NCBI GenBank assembly: GCA_943324725.2
Contig: CALPMR020000024.1
Location: 1 to 19,430, forward strand
Direction: 5' to 3'
Origin: Bordetella parapertussis
GTDB lineage: Bacteria > Cyanobacteriota > Cyanobacteriia > PCC-6307 > Cyanobiaceae
Length of the DNA: 19,430 nucleotides
The notes beneath the pieces were generated by a model. The model had not been told where the DNA came from. It was given only the letters and a program-made list of their open reading frames with translations, and searched no databases. The position numbers and the translations under genes were made by a program. Shown here in pieces: positions 1 through 8,392 of this stretch (the stretch's first letter is position 1; each line of letters begins with the position of its first letter).

Positions 1-1162
1 CGTAGAGATGAATGCCACGGATCACGGCACCACAGAACAACAGGAACTGCAGGTTCTCGTGGGGGGTGTGGCCAGGATCGAGCAGGTTGCCCTGGGTGGC
101 GTTACCGATCGACCAATTGACGTGTTTGCCGGAGCCGTTGATACCGGCGAACGGTTTTTCGTGGAGCAGGCAGGAGAGACCATGCTTCTTCGCCGTGCTG
201 CGAAGAATGGTCATGGTGAGCTGCTGGTGATCGGTGGCCACGTTGGCCGCCTCGAAGAACGGCGCGATCTCGAACTGACCTGGGGCCACCTCGTTGTGGC
301 GGGTCTTGGCGGGGATGCCCAGCTTGTACATCTGGCGCTCGACATCCTGCATGAACACCTGCACCCGCTCCGGGATGGCGCCGAAGTAGTGGTCGTCGAA
401 CTGTTGTCCCTTCGCGGAGGGGCGGCCGAACAAGGTGCGGCCCGCCAGCAGCAGATCGGAGCGCAGCGGCACATAGGCGCTGTCGATCAGGAAGTACTCC
501 TGCTCGGCGCCGCAGCTGGAATTCACCGGCGCCACATCCACTTCACCCAGCAGACGCAGCAGGCGCTGGGCCTGTTTGTTGACGGCGGCGATCGAGCGCA
601 GCAGAGGGGTCTTGTGGTCGAGGGCCTCCCCCGTCCAGGAGACGAACACCGTGGGGATGCAGAGGGTGACACCGTTCGGTGTCTCCATCAGATAGGCCGG
701 GCTGGTGACGTCCCAGGCCGTGTAGCCCCGGGCCTCGAACGTGGAGCGGATGCCACCGTTGGGGAAGGAGGAGCCGTCGGGTTCCCCCTGCACCAGCAGC
801 TTGCCGGTGAACTCGGCAATGGCGCTGCCATCACCCTGGGGCGCAATGAAGCCGTCGTGCTTCTCGGCGGTGAGGTTGGTGAGCGGGTAAAAAACGTGGG
901 AGTAATAGAGGGCGCCGCGGCCGGTGGCCCACTCCTTCATGGCTTGGGCGACCACATTGGCGACCGAGACATCGAGCTTGCTGCCCTCCTTGATGGTGCG
1001 CTGCACCGACTTGAAGATGTCCTTGGGCAGGGCCGCCTTCATGCGATCCAGGGTGAAGACGTCGCTGGCCCAGAGCTCATCCAGTTTCTGGATCGGCGCA
1101 GTGGCGATGGGCCGACGTTGTTGAATCGTCTGCAGGACCGAGAGGCGTTGGGGGCTGGGCAC
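1..1162 (-). CDS. glnN: Glutamine synthetase type III (GlnN), N-terminal part; gene runs off the window start
   Basis: This enzyme makes glutamine from glutamate, ammonia and ATP in the cytoplasm and is the GSIII form that some cyanobacteria use under nitrogen limitation. About 387 of the roughly 720 residues usual for the family are present; the C-terminal half lies beyond position 1. Reading the minus strand gives family blocks in order: [89 protein letters not shown] and [18 protein letters not shown], the last three holding metal and substrate-binding residues. I chose the GTG at 1160-1162 ([18 protein letters not shown]); an in-frame stop lies about 50 bases upstream and the only other candidate in between is a TTG. 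A GGAAG stretch sits 4 bases before the GTG. A perfect NtcA-type box lies just upstream. A long open frame on the plus strand here is an antisense shadow. Confidence 0.95.
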   Translation of the reverse strand, partial: MPSPQRLSVLQTIQQRRPIATAPIQKLDELWASDVFTLDRMKAALPKDIFKSVQRTIKEGSKLDVSVANVVAQAMKEWATGRGALYYSHVFYPLTNLTAEKHDGFIAPQGDGSAIAEFTGKLLVQGEPDGSSFPNGGIRSTFEARGYTAWDVTSPAYLMETPNGVTLCIPTVFVSWTGEALDHKTPLLRSIAAVNKQAQRLLRLLGEVDVAPVNSSCGAEQEYFLIDSAYVPLRSDLLLAGRTLFGRPSAKGQQFDDHYFGAIPERVQVFMQDVERQMYKLGIPAKTRHNEVAPGQFEIAPFFEAANVATDHQQLTMTILRSTAKKHGLSCLLHEKPFAGINGSGKHVNWSIGNATQGNLLDPGHTPHENLQFLLFCGAVIRGIHLY

Positions 1163-1176
1163 GAAGCTTCCACGTC

Positions 1177-1190
1177 GTATCCGTCCATAC
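1177..1190 (-). promoter_or_regulatory. Perfect NtcA-type box (GTA-N8-TAC) in front of glnN
   Basis: The 14 bases read GTATCCGTCCATAC on the plus strand, an exact match to the NtcA consensus GTA-N8-TAC with the flanking T/A also symmetric. It lies 14 bases upstream of the chosen glnN start codon. NtcA is the cyanobacterial nitrogen regulator and glnN is a known target in other cyanobacteria. The position is odd: an NtcA-activated promoter normally centres the box about 41 bases upstream of the transcription start, which here would fall inside the coding region. Either the true start codon is elsewhere, or the site acts differently. Confidence 0.6.
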
Positions 1191-1262
1191 AAGGAGCCGG
1201 AAGGTCACCTTTGATGGCGTCATTGCTACAAAATGAGCCAGACCTCGACCTGACTCCGGCCC

Positions 1263-1703
1263 TCAGCGCAGATAGCGGCGCACGGCAGGCCGGCACCAGT
1301 ACACCAGGATCGCCACATTGGAAATCCAGAGCAGGGCTGAGAGCACCGCCACCAGCGGTCGGTCGGCGGGGATCAGCACCAGCCGGACGATGCCGTAGGG
1401 CAGGCTGATCGCCAGGCTGATCGAGAGGGCGACAATCGCCACCACCTGGCCCCAGTGACGCCATTGCAACAGGGCAACGCTGGCGACGATGCCCACCGCT
1501 GCGCAGGGCAGCACCGCGCCGGCGCCCAGGGCGATATGGGTGATGCGCCAGGTGGGACTGCCCAGGATCAGGGCCAGAGCCAGGGGGATGGTCAGCCCAT
1601 TGGCGACCAGGCCCAGCCAGGCCAGGGTTCGATAACCCCTCGGTGGGATGAGCTGGGCGGGGCTGGAGAGGGAGCCAAGGCTCCGGATGCTGATCGGCGT
1701 CAT
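1263..1703 (-). CDS. Small four-helix membrane protein, function unknown
   Basis: I do not recognise this 146-residue protein. It shows about four hydrophobic segments: roughly residues 27-48, 54-79, 85-109 and 114-135, separated by short loops, with a basic C-terminus (RPAVRRYLR). No catalytic motif is visible. The ATG at 1701-1703 lies only 4 bases after the stop of the 121-aa gene upstream on the same strand, so the two are very probably co-transcribed and may work together. The gene ends 100 bases before the glnN start, so read-through into glnN is possible but unproven. The hydrophobic pattern and tight coupling to a neighbour make it a real gene; a function cannot be given. Confidence 0.75.
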   Translation of the reverse strand: MTPISIRSLGSLSSPAQLIPPRGYRTLAWLGLVANGLTIPLALALILGSPTWRITHIALGAGAVLPCAAVGIVASVALLQWRHWGQVVAIVALSISLAISLPYGIVRLVLIPADRPLVAVLSALLWISNVAILVYWCRPAVRRYLR

Positions 1704-1707
1704 GGGT

Positions 1708-2073
1708 TCAGCCTCGATCCGGCAGGGGGCCGTCCCGGTCGGATCGGAACACCAGATCCAGATCGGGCATGGTGTCGGCAGCCACCTCCATCAGGTTCAT
1801 GAAGCGTTGCAGGGTCTGCGGAGCGCCGCGGCCCATCGGTTCCCGGCTCATCAGCACCAGCTCCAGGACCGGCCCCTCGGCTTTGGCCTGCACATCCGCG
1901 AACAGCTGCAGCCGCAGATTGTCACCGGTGTCCCGCAGCATGGCGCTGAGGTGGGCCGGGGTGCGGTGGTCCACCTGGGCGCCCAGCTGGTCCACCAGCG
2001 CATCCATGCCATCGATCAGATCCCGACAGGGGATGGAGTCTCGGGGTTTGAGCACCACCAGGAAGCGGGCCAT
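1708..2073 (-). CDS. Conserved-looking soluble protein of 121 residues, function unknown
   Basis: I do not recognise the family. The product starts MARFLVVLKPRD and contains alternating hydrophobic strands and amphipathic helices (LQLFADVQAKAEGPVLELVL, then a helix around FMNLMEVAADTMPDLDLVF), consistent with a small alpha/beta domain; there are no membrane segments or signal peptide. The open frame extends to 2268, but the extra N-terminus is a low-complexity run of Pro, Gly and Arg that overlaps the plus-strand glycosyltransferase start, so I chose the ATG at 2071-2073. A GGAAGG stretch lies about 12 bases upstream of it. It is the first gene of a two-gene unit with the membrane protein that starts 4 bases after its stop. 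Confidence 0.7.
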   Translation of the reverse strand: MARFLVVLKPRDSIPCRDLIDGMDALVDQLGAQVDHRTPAHLSAMLRDTGDNLRLQLFADVQAKAEGPVLELVLMSREPMGRGAPQTLQRFMNLMEVAADTMPDLDLVFRSDRDGPLPDRG

Positions 2074-2189
2074 GACATCGGTGTCAACCTTCCCATCCTG
2101 CTGTGCCGCGGTCCCCCTGTCGCCGATTCCCCTGGGCGAGGGAACGGGAGCTGGGTTGCGGTAGAGAGGCCTATGCCGGAGCGCTGCGG

Positions 2190-3422
2190 TTGACCGACCT
2201 CCTCCTGTTGATCGCCCTCGTCCTGGCCCTGGTGGCCTGTGGCGGGCTTGCCGTGATGCTGGCGGCACTGCAGTGGGTCATCAGCCGAGCGCCGCGCCTC
2301 GGGCCGCCGGACCTGGCGGCGTCATGCGCCACCATGCCCGACACCAGCTTGAGCGTGGTGGTGCCGGCTTACAACGAGGCCGACAACATTGCTGAGCTGG
2401 TGAGGGCCCTGCTGGCGAGCAATCCCCCATGCCGCAGCTGGTCCCTGCTGCTGGTCGATGACGACTCCAGCGATGACACCGCGGCGCTGGCCCTTGAAGC
2501 TGCCGCAGGCGATCCCCGCGTCCAGCTGCTGGCGGCGGGCCCCAGGCCCGGCGGGGAGCACTGGGTGGGGAAGAACTGGGCCTGTGATGTGGGCTGGCGC
2601 CATCTCCAGGAGCAGCCCTCACCACCCGATTGGCTGCTGTTCATCGATGCCGACCTGAGGCCCGCCGCCGATGCCCTGCCCCGGGCCCTGGCGGAGGCGA
2701 TCAACAGTGGTGCCGATCTGCTCAGCCTGGCCCCGCAGCTGTGCTGTGGCTGTCTGGCGGAATGGCTGGTGCAGCCGATCATCGCCGGCCTGCTGGGTCT
2801 CGGCTTTCCGATCGAGCGCGCCAACGACCCGGATGATCCCCTGGCCTTCGCGGCCGGTCCGTTCATGCTGTTCCACAGCTCGGCCTACGCGGCCGTGGGC
2901 GGCCATCGGGCCGTGGCCGGCGAGGTGGTGGAGGATCTGGCTCTGGCCCGGCTGATCAAGGGCCGGGGGCTGCGGCTGCGCTATCTGCTGGCCACCGATT
3001 GCCTGAGCCTGCGGATGTACCGCAATTTTGCTGCTCTTTGGGAGGGCTGGAGCAAGAACTGGCTGTTGGGGCTGGATCGGGATGTGGTTCGGGCCCTTGC
3101 CGCCGCGGCCCTGGTGGTCGAGTTGTTCACCGTGCCCTGGCTGCTGGCGCCGCTGGGCCTGGCGGCCTGGCTGCTGCTCGGTGCCCCCTGGCTGCTGCTG
3201 GCCTGTCTCGGCGCCATCGGCCTGCAACTGGCGTTGCGGCTGTGGATCCGCCAGCACTTCGGCCTGCCCCTCACCCACTGGTGGCTGGCCGGACTGGGCG
3301 GCCTGATCATCGGCGCCCTCGCCCCAGTTTCGGTCTGGCGCACCCTCACCGGCCGGGGCTGGACCTGGCGGGGCCGCTCCCTGGCGGCCGCCCCCCAGAG
3401 CCCGGAGAGGGCTCAGAGCTGA
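2190..3422 (+). CDS. Membrane-bound family 2 glycosyltransferase (HpnB/CruG-like)
   Basis: The 410-residue product should transfer a sugar from a nucleotide sugar to a lipid or carotenoid-type acceptor at the membrane. An N-terminal helix (about residues 3-30) is followed by a GT-A domain: SVVVPAYNEADN (about 55-66), the acidic loop LLLVDDDSSDDT (87-97), the metal-binding DAD at 153-155, the acidic pair ED at 248-249 and a WEGWSKNW segment near 284-291 in the position of the acceptor-binding motif. Two to four hydrophobic helices close the protein (about 302-395). The start is taken as TTG at 2190, because GGAG lies 8 bases before it and the longer frame from 2103 adds an unlikely Arg/Pro-rich stretch. 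The domain order resembles hopanoid-associated HpnB and the carotenoid glycosyltransferase CruG, but the acceptor cannot be read from sequence. Its last 10 bases overlap the convergent reductase gene. Confidence 0.85.
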   Translation: MTDLLLLIALVLALVACGGLAVMLAALQWVISRAPRLGPPDLAASCATMPDTSLSVVVPAYNEADNIAELVRALLASNPPCRSWSLLLVDDDSSDDTAALALEAAAGDPRVQLLAAGPRPGGEHWVGKNWACDVGWRHLQEQPSPPDWLLFIDADLRPAADALPRALAEAINSGADLLSLAPQLCCGCLAEWLVQPIIAGLLGLGFPIERANDPDDPLAFAAGPFMLFHSSAYAAVGGHRAVAGEVVEDLALARLIKGRGLRLRYLLATDCLSLRMYRNFAALWEGWSKNWLLGLDRDVVRALAAAALVVELFTVPWLLAPLGLAAWLLLGAPWLLLACLGAIGLQLALRLWIRQHFGLPLTHWWLAGLGGLIIGALAPVSVWRTLTGRGWTWRGRSLAAAPQSPERAQS

Positions 3423-3940
3423 ATCGGCTCCAGCTGGCGCAGCCGATCGATCAGATCCTCGATGCTTTCATCGCTGGCCTGCTTGCTGCTGTTGCTCACG
3501 AGCTGGCGGCCCACCACATGGGAGCCCAGATGGGCCAACAGGATGCGCAGGGCCGTGAGCACGGCGAAACCGCCCCCGCCCGAGTGGCTGGCGATCACGA
3601 TCGGTCGGCCGTTGAACAGGCTGCGGAAGTCGTCCCCCTGCACGGACAGCCAGGCGATGGCGTTGGTCAGGACCGGCGGAATCGAGCCGTTGTATTCGGG
3701 GGCGCAGATCACCCAGCGAGGGGCTGCTGCCAGCCGTTCGCTCAGGGCTGCGATCGCCGCCGGAATACCGCTGGCCGCCAGCTGGCGGGGCGTGAACAAG
3801 GGCAGGTTCTCCTCGGTGAGATCCAGCACCTGGGCCGTCAGCCCCCGGGAGCGCCCGCAGGCGGCGAAGCGCTCGGCCAGACGCAGATTTTCACCATTGC
3901 TGGCGCTGATCACGAGCAGATCGGGGTGAATCGGAGCCAT
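3413..3940 (-). CDS. NADPH-dependent FMN reductase (flavodoxin-like fold)
   Basis: The 175-residue product belongs to the small flavin reductases (ChrR/SsuE-type) that reduce FMN, quinones, chromate or azo compounds with NAD(P)H. The N-terminal phosphate-binding loop ISASNGENLRLAERF (about 11-25) and the isoalloxazine-side motif APEYNGSIPPVLTNAIAWLS (about 80-99) are diagnostic; SHSGGGGFAVLTALR matches the third conserved loop. I chose the ATG at 3938-3940 (MAPIHPDLLV), since the upstream extension to 4111 reads into the arsS start and is not protein-like. It is divergent from arsS (112 bases apart) and convergent with the glycosyltransferase (10-base overlap). It is too short, and lacks the N-terminal extension, to be a typical ArsH, although a reductive role near arsS is possible. 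Substrate unknown. Confidence 0.88.
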   Translation of the reverse strand: MAPIHPDLLVISASNGENLRLAERFAACGRSRGLTAQVLDLTEENLPLFTPRQLAASGIPAAIAALSERLAAAPRWVICAPEYNGSIPPVLTNAIAWLSVQGDDFRSLFNGRPIVIASHSGGGGFAVLTALRILLAHLGSHVVGRQLVSNSSKQASDESIEDLIDRLRQLEPIQL

Positions 3941-4052
3941 GGGGAACGAGGAGCAGGGAGGGTCGGCCGTTCCGAAATCCTGGCGGGCTTCAACAGGGTT
4001 GGTCGCCGGAAGGATCCGGCGCCGTCGGTGGCTGCGCCCTACCGTCTCGGCG

Positions 4053-5066
4053 ATGACCAGCACCCTTGCCCACACGACGTTCCCGGCCATCCGCCGCGGC
4101 TCCCTCAGCACCCTGCAGGTGAACCTCGGTTATCGCTGCAACCAGAGCTGCAGCCATTGCCATGTGGGGGCGGGGCCGAGCCGGACGGAAATGATGGCGA
4201 GCAGCACCCTGGAGCTGATCCCCCGGGTGCTGACGGCCAGGAGCATCGGCTGCCTCGACATCACCGGCGGTGCCCCCGAACTCCATCCCGGTTTCCGCGA
4301 GCTGGTCCGGGCTGCGCGGCGGATCGGGGCCGCGGTGATCGACCGCTGCAACCTCACCATCCTCAGCGAGCCGGGCCAGGAGGATCTGGCCTCCTTCCTG
4401 GCCCGGGAACAGGTCAAGGTGGTGGCCTCGCTCCCCTGTTACCTGGAAGACAACGTCGATCGCCAGCGGGGCGATGGCGTCTTTGAGCGCAGCATCGAGG
4501 GTCTGCGCCAGCTCAATGCCCTCGGCTACGGGCAGGCGGGCTCCGGCCTGGAGCTGATTCTGGTGTACAACCCACAAGGCGCCGTGTTGCCCCCTCCCCA
4601 GGCGAGCCTGGAAGCCGACTACCGGCGGGTGCTCGGCACCACGTACGGCGTGGTGTTCAACGCTCTCTACGCCCTGGCCAACATGCCGATTCGCCGCTTC
4701 GAGGCCGTGCTGCGCGCCAATGGTGAGTTGGAGGCTTACCGCGAGCTGCTGCGGCGCCACCATCAACCCGCCAATCTCGACGCCGTGATGTGCCGCCAGT
4801 TGATCAGCGTCGACTGGCGGGGCCGACTGCATGACTGTGACTTCAACCAGATGCTGGACCTGGGCCTGAGCCGGCAGGCCCTTGGCGACAGCTCAACCGC
4901 AATCGATGCCGTCGGCGATGGCCCCTTGGACGAACCGGCCCACCTGCGCGATCTGCTGACCCTGAATCCCGCCGGCGCTGCGGTGCGGGTCGCGGACCAC
5001 TGCTGGGGCTGCACCGCCGGCGGCGGCTCCAGCTGCGGCGGTGCCCTGAGCGGATCAGGAAGCTGA
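4053..5066 (+). CDS. arsS: Radical SAM/Cys-rich enzyme of the arsenosugar-synthesis type (ArsS)
   Basis: The 337-residue product matches the radical SAM family named ArsS, which attaches a deoxyadenosyl group to dimethylarsenite on the way to arsenosugars. The cluster-binding CX3CX2C is CNQSCSHC at 29-36. Further family blocks are DITGGAPELHPGFRELV, DRCNLTIL, SLPCYLEDNVDRQRGDGVFE, YNPQGAVLPPPQASLE, MCRQLISVDWRGRLHDCDFN and the Cys-rich tail HCWGCTAGGGSSCGGAL. The last two belong to the C-terminal DUF3641-type domain. Some relatives are selenoproteins; here cysteine codons are used throughout. I chose the ATG at 4053 because the frame back to 3939 is not protein-like and the resulting length fits the family. 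No arsenite methyltransferase (arsM) lies in the window. The stop overlaps the convergent 71-aa gene by 12 bases. Confidence 0.9.
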   Translation: MTSTLAHTTFPAIRRGSLSTLQVNLGYRCNQSCSHCHVGAGPSRTEMMASSTLELIPRVLTARSIGCLDITGGAPELHPGFRELVRAARRIGAAVIDRCNLTILSEPGQEDLASFLAREQVKVVASLPCYLEDNVDRQRGDGVFERSIEGLRQLNALGYGQAGSGLELILVYNPQGAVLPPPQASLEADYRRVLGTTYGVVFNALYALANMPIRRFEAVLRANGELEAYRELLRRHHQPANLDAVMCRQLISVDWRGRLHDCDFNQMLDLGLSRQALGDSSTAIDAVGDGPLDEPAHLRDLLTLNPAGAAVRVADHCWGCTAGGGSSCGGALSGSGS

Positions 5067-5270
5067 TCCAGCCGCTGATCCGTTGAGGGGCTGACCCAGC
5101 ACACGACAGCCGATCTGCAGCTGACCTTCATCCAGCAGTCGACCGATTCTGAGCGCCTTGGCCTCTTCTTCGCGGTTGAAGTTGGCCTGATTGATGGTCA
5201 GCCAATCGATCTCGTCCTGGGTGACGATGCCCGTGGACAGGGCCTCAAGAAACACCTCACCGACCAGCAT
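5055..5270 (-). CDS. 71-residue hypothetical protein of cyanobacterial type
   Basis: The product starts MLVGEVFLEALSTGIVTQDE and is mostly helical and acidic/basic mixed (TINQANFNREEEAKALRIGR). The composition is protein-like, with a short Ala/Ser/Gly tail. I do not know a function; it resembles the small conserved hypothetical proteins common in picocyanobacteria. The frame runs back to 5339, but that would place an 11-bp GC-rich hairpin inside the coding sequence, so the internal ATG at 5268-5270 is preferred. It converges with arsS, sharing 12 bases at the 3' ends, and begins 41 bases after the hairpin in its own direction of transcription. Confidence 0.65.
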   Translation of the reverse strand: MLVGEVFLEALSTGIVTQDEIDWLTINQANFNREEEAKALRIGRLLDEGQLQIGCRVLGQPLNGSAAGSAS

Positions 5271-5311
5271 GGCGAATCCGGTATCGGCAGGAAGCGTAGG
5301 CCCAATAATGA

Positions 5312-5337
5312 GGCCCGACCCCCTGAGGGGCCGGGCC
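5312..5337 (-). terminator. GC-rich hairpin with 11-bp stem and TCAG loop
   Basis: On the minus strand the arms GGCCCGGCCCC and GGGGTCGGGCC pair completely if one G-U wobble is allowed; on the plus strand the same pair is an A-C mismatch, so the structure is intact only in minus-strand RNA. It is followed on that strand by TCATTATT, a weak U-containing tail rather than a proper U-run. It could be a terminator for a minus-strand transcript that starts in the spacer to its right, or a leader hairpin for the 71-aa gene. Confidence 0.4.
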
Positions 5338-5935
5338 ATGGGAGCTGTTGGAACGGGCTGATCAGACGAATGGCCCGTCAGGGCCGGGGATGGGTGATGC
5401 GGTTCAGAGCATGGTCCGGCAGGAGCCGGATGAGATCTTGACCGTCATGCGCTCGCCATCGATGAGTCGTCAGCGGGTCTTGGCATGAAGGATTCGGTTG
5501 GGTCGGAGTTGCCGAAGGTGGCACCTGGGGCCGAGCATCCATGGAATCGGCTTCCTTCAACCCGGGGGCACCTGCTGCGCTCTGCCATGGAGGGACTCCG
5601 GGAAGGAGAAGCAGGACGCGTTGAACGGCGCATCGGGTGATTCGCTGGGAACCTGGAAACCGCTGATCAGAACAAGACTGTTGGAGCAGGGGCCTGCGGT
5701 CAGCTCACTCCTGAAAATCGATTGGGTGGCGTGTCTTCCATCACTGGACCTCCCGGCTTGATGCCACCACTGTTGCCCTGAACGACCCGGGGCGCCATGG
5801 GTATTCATGCCTGTTCTGTCGGCATCAGCTGACAGAACCGACTCTTGCGTCCCAGACCGTGTCGAGTGAACTTGCCCCCGAGTCATGCCCCCCCAGGGCT
5901 GGCCACGGCGTTCTCCCTCGATTGTCAGCCGAACC
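5338..5935. other. 600-base divergent spacer without a convincing gene
   Basis: This lies between the 71-aa gene (-) and xfp (+). Open frames of 60-87 codons exist on both strands but are rich in Arg, Pro, Ser and Cys, mutually overlapping and without recognisable motifs. It holds several short inverted repeats: ACGGGC/GCCCGT (5353-5358 with 5373-5378), GGCCC/GGGCC (5372-5376 with 5381-5385), TCCGGC/GCCGGA (5415-5420 with 5425-5430), and GTTCTGTC/GACAGAAC nearer to xfp. The first two pairs share bases and exclude each other. A small RNA or long leader is possible; no known RNA family was recognised. Confidence 0.5.
5813..5838. promoter_or_regulatory. Perfect 8-bp inverted repeat upstream of xfp, operator candidate
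   Basis: GTTCTGTC and GACAGAAC are exact reverse complements separated by 10 bases (centre to centre 18 bases). The repeat lies about 100 bases before the chosen xfp start. The spacing and length fit a dimeric regulator site; as RNA it would form an 8-bp stem with a 10-base loop. There is no U-run after it, so it is unlikely to be a terminator. The regulator is unknown. Confidence 0.4.
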
Positions 5936-8392
5936 ATGGTGTTCTCCTCCTCCACTGCTGCCGACCTGCCGGCTGGGCAGGTCGTCGATTGGACGTCACA
6001 GGCGGAGGTGATGACGGAGCAGGAGTTGCTGCGGCTGGACGCCTGGTGGCGCGCTGCCAACTACCTGGCGGTGGGCATGATCTATCTGCGCGCCAATCCC
6101 CTGCTGCGGGAACCGCTGCTGCCCGAGCACATCAAGGCGCGTCTGCTCGGCCACTGGGGCTCCAGTCCAGGCCAGGCCTTCATCTGGGCCCATGCCAATC
6201 GGCTGATCCGTCGCCACGACCTGGAGATGATCTATCTCTCCGGGCCGGGCCACGGCGCCCCCGGGGTGCTCGGGCCCACCTATCTCGATGGCAGTTACAG
6301 CGAGTTCTACCCCGACAAATCCCAGGACCTCGAGGGGATGGGCCGCTTCTTCAAGCAGTTCTCCTTCCCCGGCCACATCGGCAGCCACTGCACCCCCGAA
6401 ACGCCCGGCTCGATCCATGAAGGCGGCGAACTGGGCTATGTGCTTTCCCACGCCTGCGGCGCCGTGTTCGACAACCCGAACCTGATCGCCCTGGCCTGTG
6501 TGGGCGATGGCGAGGCCGAAACCGGCCCGCTGGCCACCTCCTGGCACATCAACAAATTTCTGAACCCGATCGGCGATGGGGCAGTGCTGCCGGTGCTGCA
6601 CCTGAACGGCTACAAGATCGCCAATCCCACCTTGTTGGCCCGCATTCCGCGCGAAGAGCTGGCCAGCCTGATGCGCGGCTACGGCTGGGAGCCCCTGTTC
6701 GTCGAGGGTCATGAACCGATGGCGATGCACCGGGCGATGGCGGCCGCCATGGATGGGGCGATCGGCCGCATCCGCGCCATCCAGACCGAATGCCGCAGCA
6801 GTGGGGTGGCCCGCAGGCCGGCCTGGCCGATGATCGTGCTGCGCTCTCCCAAGGGCTGGACCGGTCCGGCCGAGCTCCACGGCCACAAGCTGGAGGGTTT
6901 CTGGCGTTCGCACCAGGTGCCGCTGCCGGCACCGGCCAGCAATCCCGAGCAGCTGCTTCTGTTGGAGCAATGGCTGCGCAGCTACCGGCCCGAAGAGCTT
7001 TTCGATCAGAACGGCCGTCTGGTGAAGGAGCTGCAGGCCCTGGCGCCCAACGGGAACCACCGCATGGGCTCCAATCCCCATGCCAATGGCGGCCTGCTGC
7101 GCCGCAAGCTGAAATTGCCGCCGATCGAGGCCTATGCCGTGCACCTGGAGAGTCCGGGGTCGGTGGAGACGGAGAACACGGCGCCCTTGGGGGCCCTGCT
7201 GCGGGATTCAATCGAGCGCAATCCCCATTCGTTGCGGGTGTTCGGTCCCGATGAAACGGCCTCCAACCGTCTGCAGGCGATCTACGAGCGCAGCCGCAAG
7301 GTGTGGATGGAGGAGCTGCTGCCGGAGGACGCCGACGGCGGCCACCTGTCCCGCGAGGGACGGGTGGTGGAGATGCTGTCGGAGCACACGCTGGTGGGAA
7401 TGATGGAGGGCTATCTGCTCACCGGTCGCTATGGCTTCTTCCATACCTATGAGGCCTTTGCCCATGTGATCGCCTCGATGTTCAACCAGCACGCCAAGTG
7501 GCTGGAGAGCTGCCTGCACCATGCCCCTTGGCGCGCCTCGATCGGCGCCTGGAACTGCCTGATCTCCTCCACCGTCTGGCGCCAGGATCACAACGGTTTC
7601 ACCCACCAGGATCCGGGCTTCATCGATCTGGCCGGCAACAAGAGTGGTGAGGTGGTGCGGGTGTATTTACCCGCCGATGCCAATGCTCTGCTGGCGGTGG
7701 CCGAAGAGGCGCTGATGGAGACCAACGTCTGCAACATCATCGTCTGCGATAAACAGAGCCATCTTCAGTACCTCAACCTTGAAGCGGCCCGCCGGCACGT
7801 GGCCAAAGGCATCGGCCTCTGGAGCTGGGCCAGCAACGACCACCACGGCCGCGAACCGGATGAACCGGATGTGGTGATGGCCTGCGCCGGCGACATTCCC
7901 ACCAAGGAGACCCTGGCCGCCGTCGAGATTCTGCGCCGTGAAATCCCCAGCCTGCGCATCCGGGTGCTGAATGTGGTGAAACTGTTCGCCCTCACCGAAC
8001 CCAAAGAGCATCCCCATGGTCTCAGCGATCGTGATTTCGACACCCTGTTCACCGTCGATCGGCCGGTGATCTTCAACTTCCATGGCTATCCCTGGCTGAT
8101 TCATCGCCTCACCTATCGCCGCACCAATCACGCCAATTTCCACGTGCGCGGCTACAAGGAGAAGGGCAACATCAACACGCCTCTGGAACTGGCGATGAAC
8201 AACCAGATCGACCGCTTCAATCTGGTCATTGATGTCATCGATCGCGTGCCGGGCCTCGGTTCCAGGGCCGCCCACGTCAAGGAGCGCATGAAGGAGGCCA
8301 TTCTGTTGCACCGCGCCTATGCCCACGCCCATGGCACCGATTCGCCCGAGGTCACCGACTGGCGCTGGACCTTGCCTGACGGCGAATCGTGA
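5936..8392 (+). CDS. xfp: Phosphoketolase (xylulose-5-P / fructose-6-P)
   Basis: This thiamine-diphosphate enzyme splits xylulose 5-phosphate (and often fructose 6-phosphate) with phosphate to acetyl phosphate plus glyceraldehyde 3-phosphate (or erythrose 4-phosphate) in the cytoplasm. Length 818 residues fits the family (about 790-820). Visible blocks are SGPGHGAPG (102-110), the signature [16 protein letters not shown] (161-176), the ThDP motif [15 protein letters not shown] (190-204), [29 protein letters not shown] and [15 protein letters not shown] with conserved histidines. Start: the ATG at 5936 gives a family-like N-terminus; an ATG at 5885 would add 17 residues and neither has a clear ribosome site. 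The stop codon overlaps the ackA start by 4 bases (GTGA), so the acetyl phosphate made here is directly linked to acetate kinase. In cyanobacteria this branch bypasses part of glycolysis and yields acetate without losing CO2. Confidence 0.97.
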   Translation: MVFSSSTAADLPAGQVVDWTSQAEVMTEQELLRLDAWWRAANYLAVGMIYLRANPLLREPLLPEHIKARLLGHWGSSPGQAFIWAHANRLIRRHDLEMIYLSGPGHGAPGVLGPTYLDGSYSEFYPDKSQDLEGMGRFFKQFSFPGHIGSHCTPETPGSIHEGGELGYVLSHACGAVFDNPNLIALACVGDGEAETGPLATSWHINKFLNPIGDGAVLPVLHLNGYKIANPTLLARIPREELASLMRGYGWEPLFVEGHEPMAMHRAMAAAMDGAIGRIRAIQTECRSSGVARRPAWPMIVLRSPKGWTGPAELHGHKLEGFWRSHQVPLPAPASNPEQLLLLEQWLRSYRPEELFDQNGRLVKELQALAPNGNHRMGSNPHANGGLLRRKLKLPPIEAYAVHLESPGSVETENTAPLGALLRDSIERNPHSLRVFGPDETASNRLQAIYERSRKVWMEELLPEDADGGHLSREGRVVEMLSEHTLVGMMEGYLLTGRYGFFHTYEAFAHVIASMFNQHAKWLESCLHHAPWRASIGAWNCLISSTVWRQDHNGFTHQDPGFIDLAGNKSGEVVRVYLPADANALLAVAEEALMETNVCNIIVCDKQSHLQYLNLEAARRHVAKGIGLWSWASNDHHGREPDEPDVVMACAGDIPTKETLAAVEILRREIPSLRIRVLNVVKLFALTEPKEHPHGLSDRDFDTLFTVDRPVIFNFHGYPWLIHRLTYRRTNHANFHVRGYKEKGNINTPLELAMNNQIDRFNLVIDVIDRVPGLGSRAAHVKERMKEAILLHRAYAHAHGTDSPEVTDWRWTLPDGES

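Noticed and set aside
8..1408. 466-codon open frame on the plus strand
   Set aside because: It is antisense to glnN; the minus strand carries clear glutamine synthetase III motifs, while this frame is a Gly/Ala/His/Gln-rich shadow.
2619..3278. 219-codon open frame antisense to the glycosyltransferase
   Set aside because: Gln/Gly/Pro-rich shadow of a high-GC gene; the plus strand carries the GT2 motifs.
3413..3940. Reading the FMN reductase as ArsH because it lies beside arsS
   Set aside because: Length (175 residues) and lack of the N-terminal extension fit a general ChrR/SsuE-type reductase better.
3939..4052. Longer start of arsS, beginning in the same CCATGG as the reductase start
   Set aside because: The extra 38 residues are Arg-rich and not family-like; starting at 4053 gives the usual ArsS length.
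5498..5761. 87-codon open frame on the plus strand in the spacer before xfp
   Set aside because: Composition is rich in Trp, Cys, Arg and Pro with no motif or ribosome site, and opposite-strand frames overlap it.
5557..6060. 167-codon open frame on the minus strand overlapping the xfp start
   Set aside because: It runs antisense into xfp, is Ser/Thr/Gly-rich and lacks any recognisable domain.
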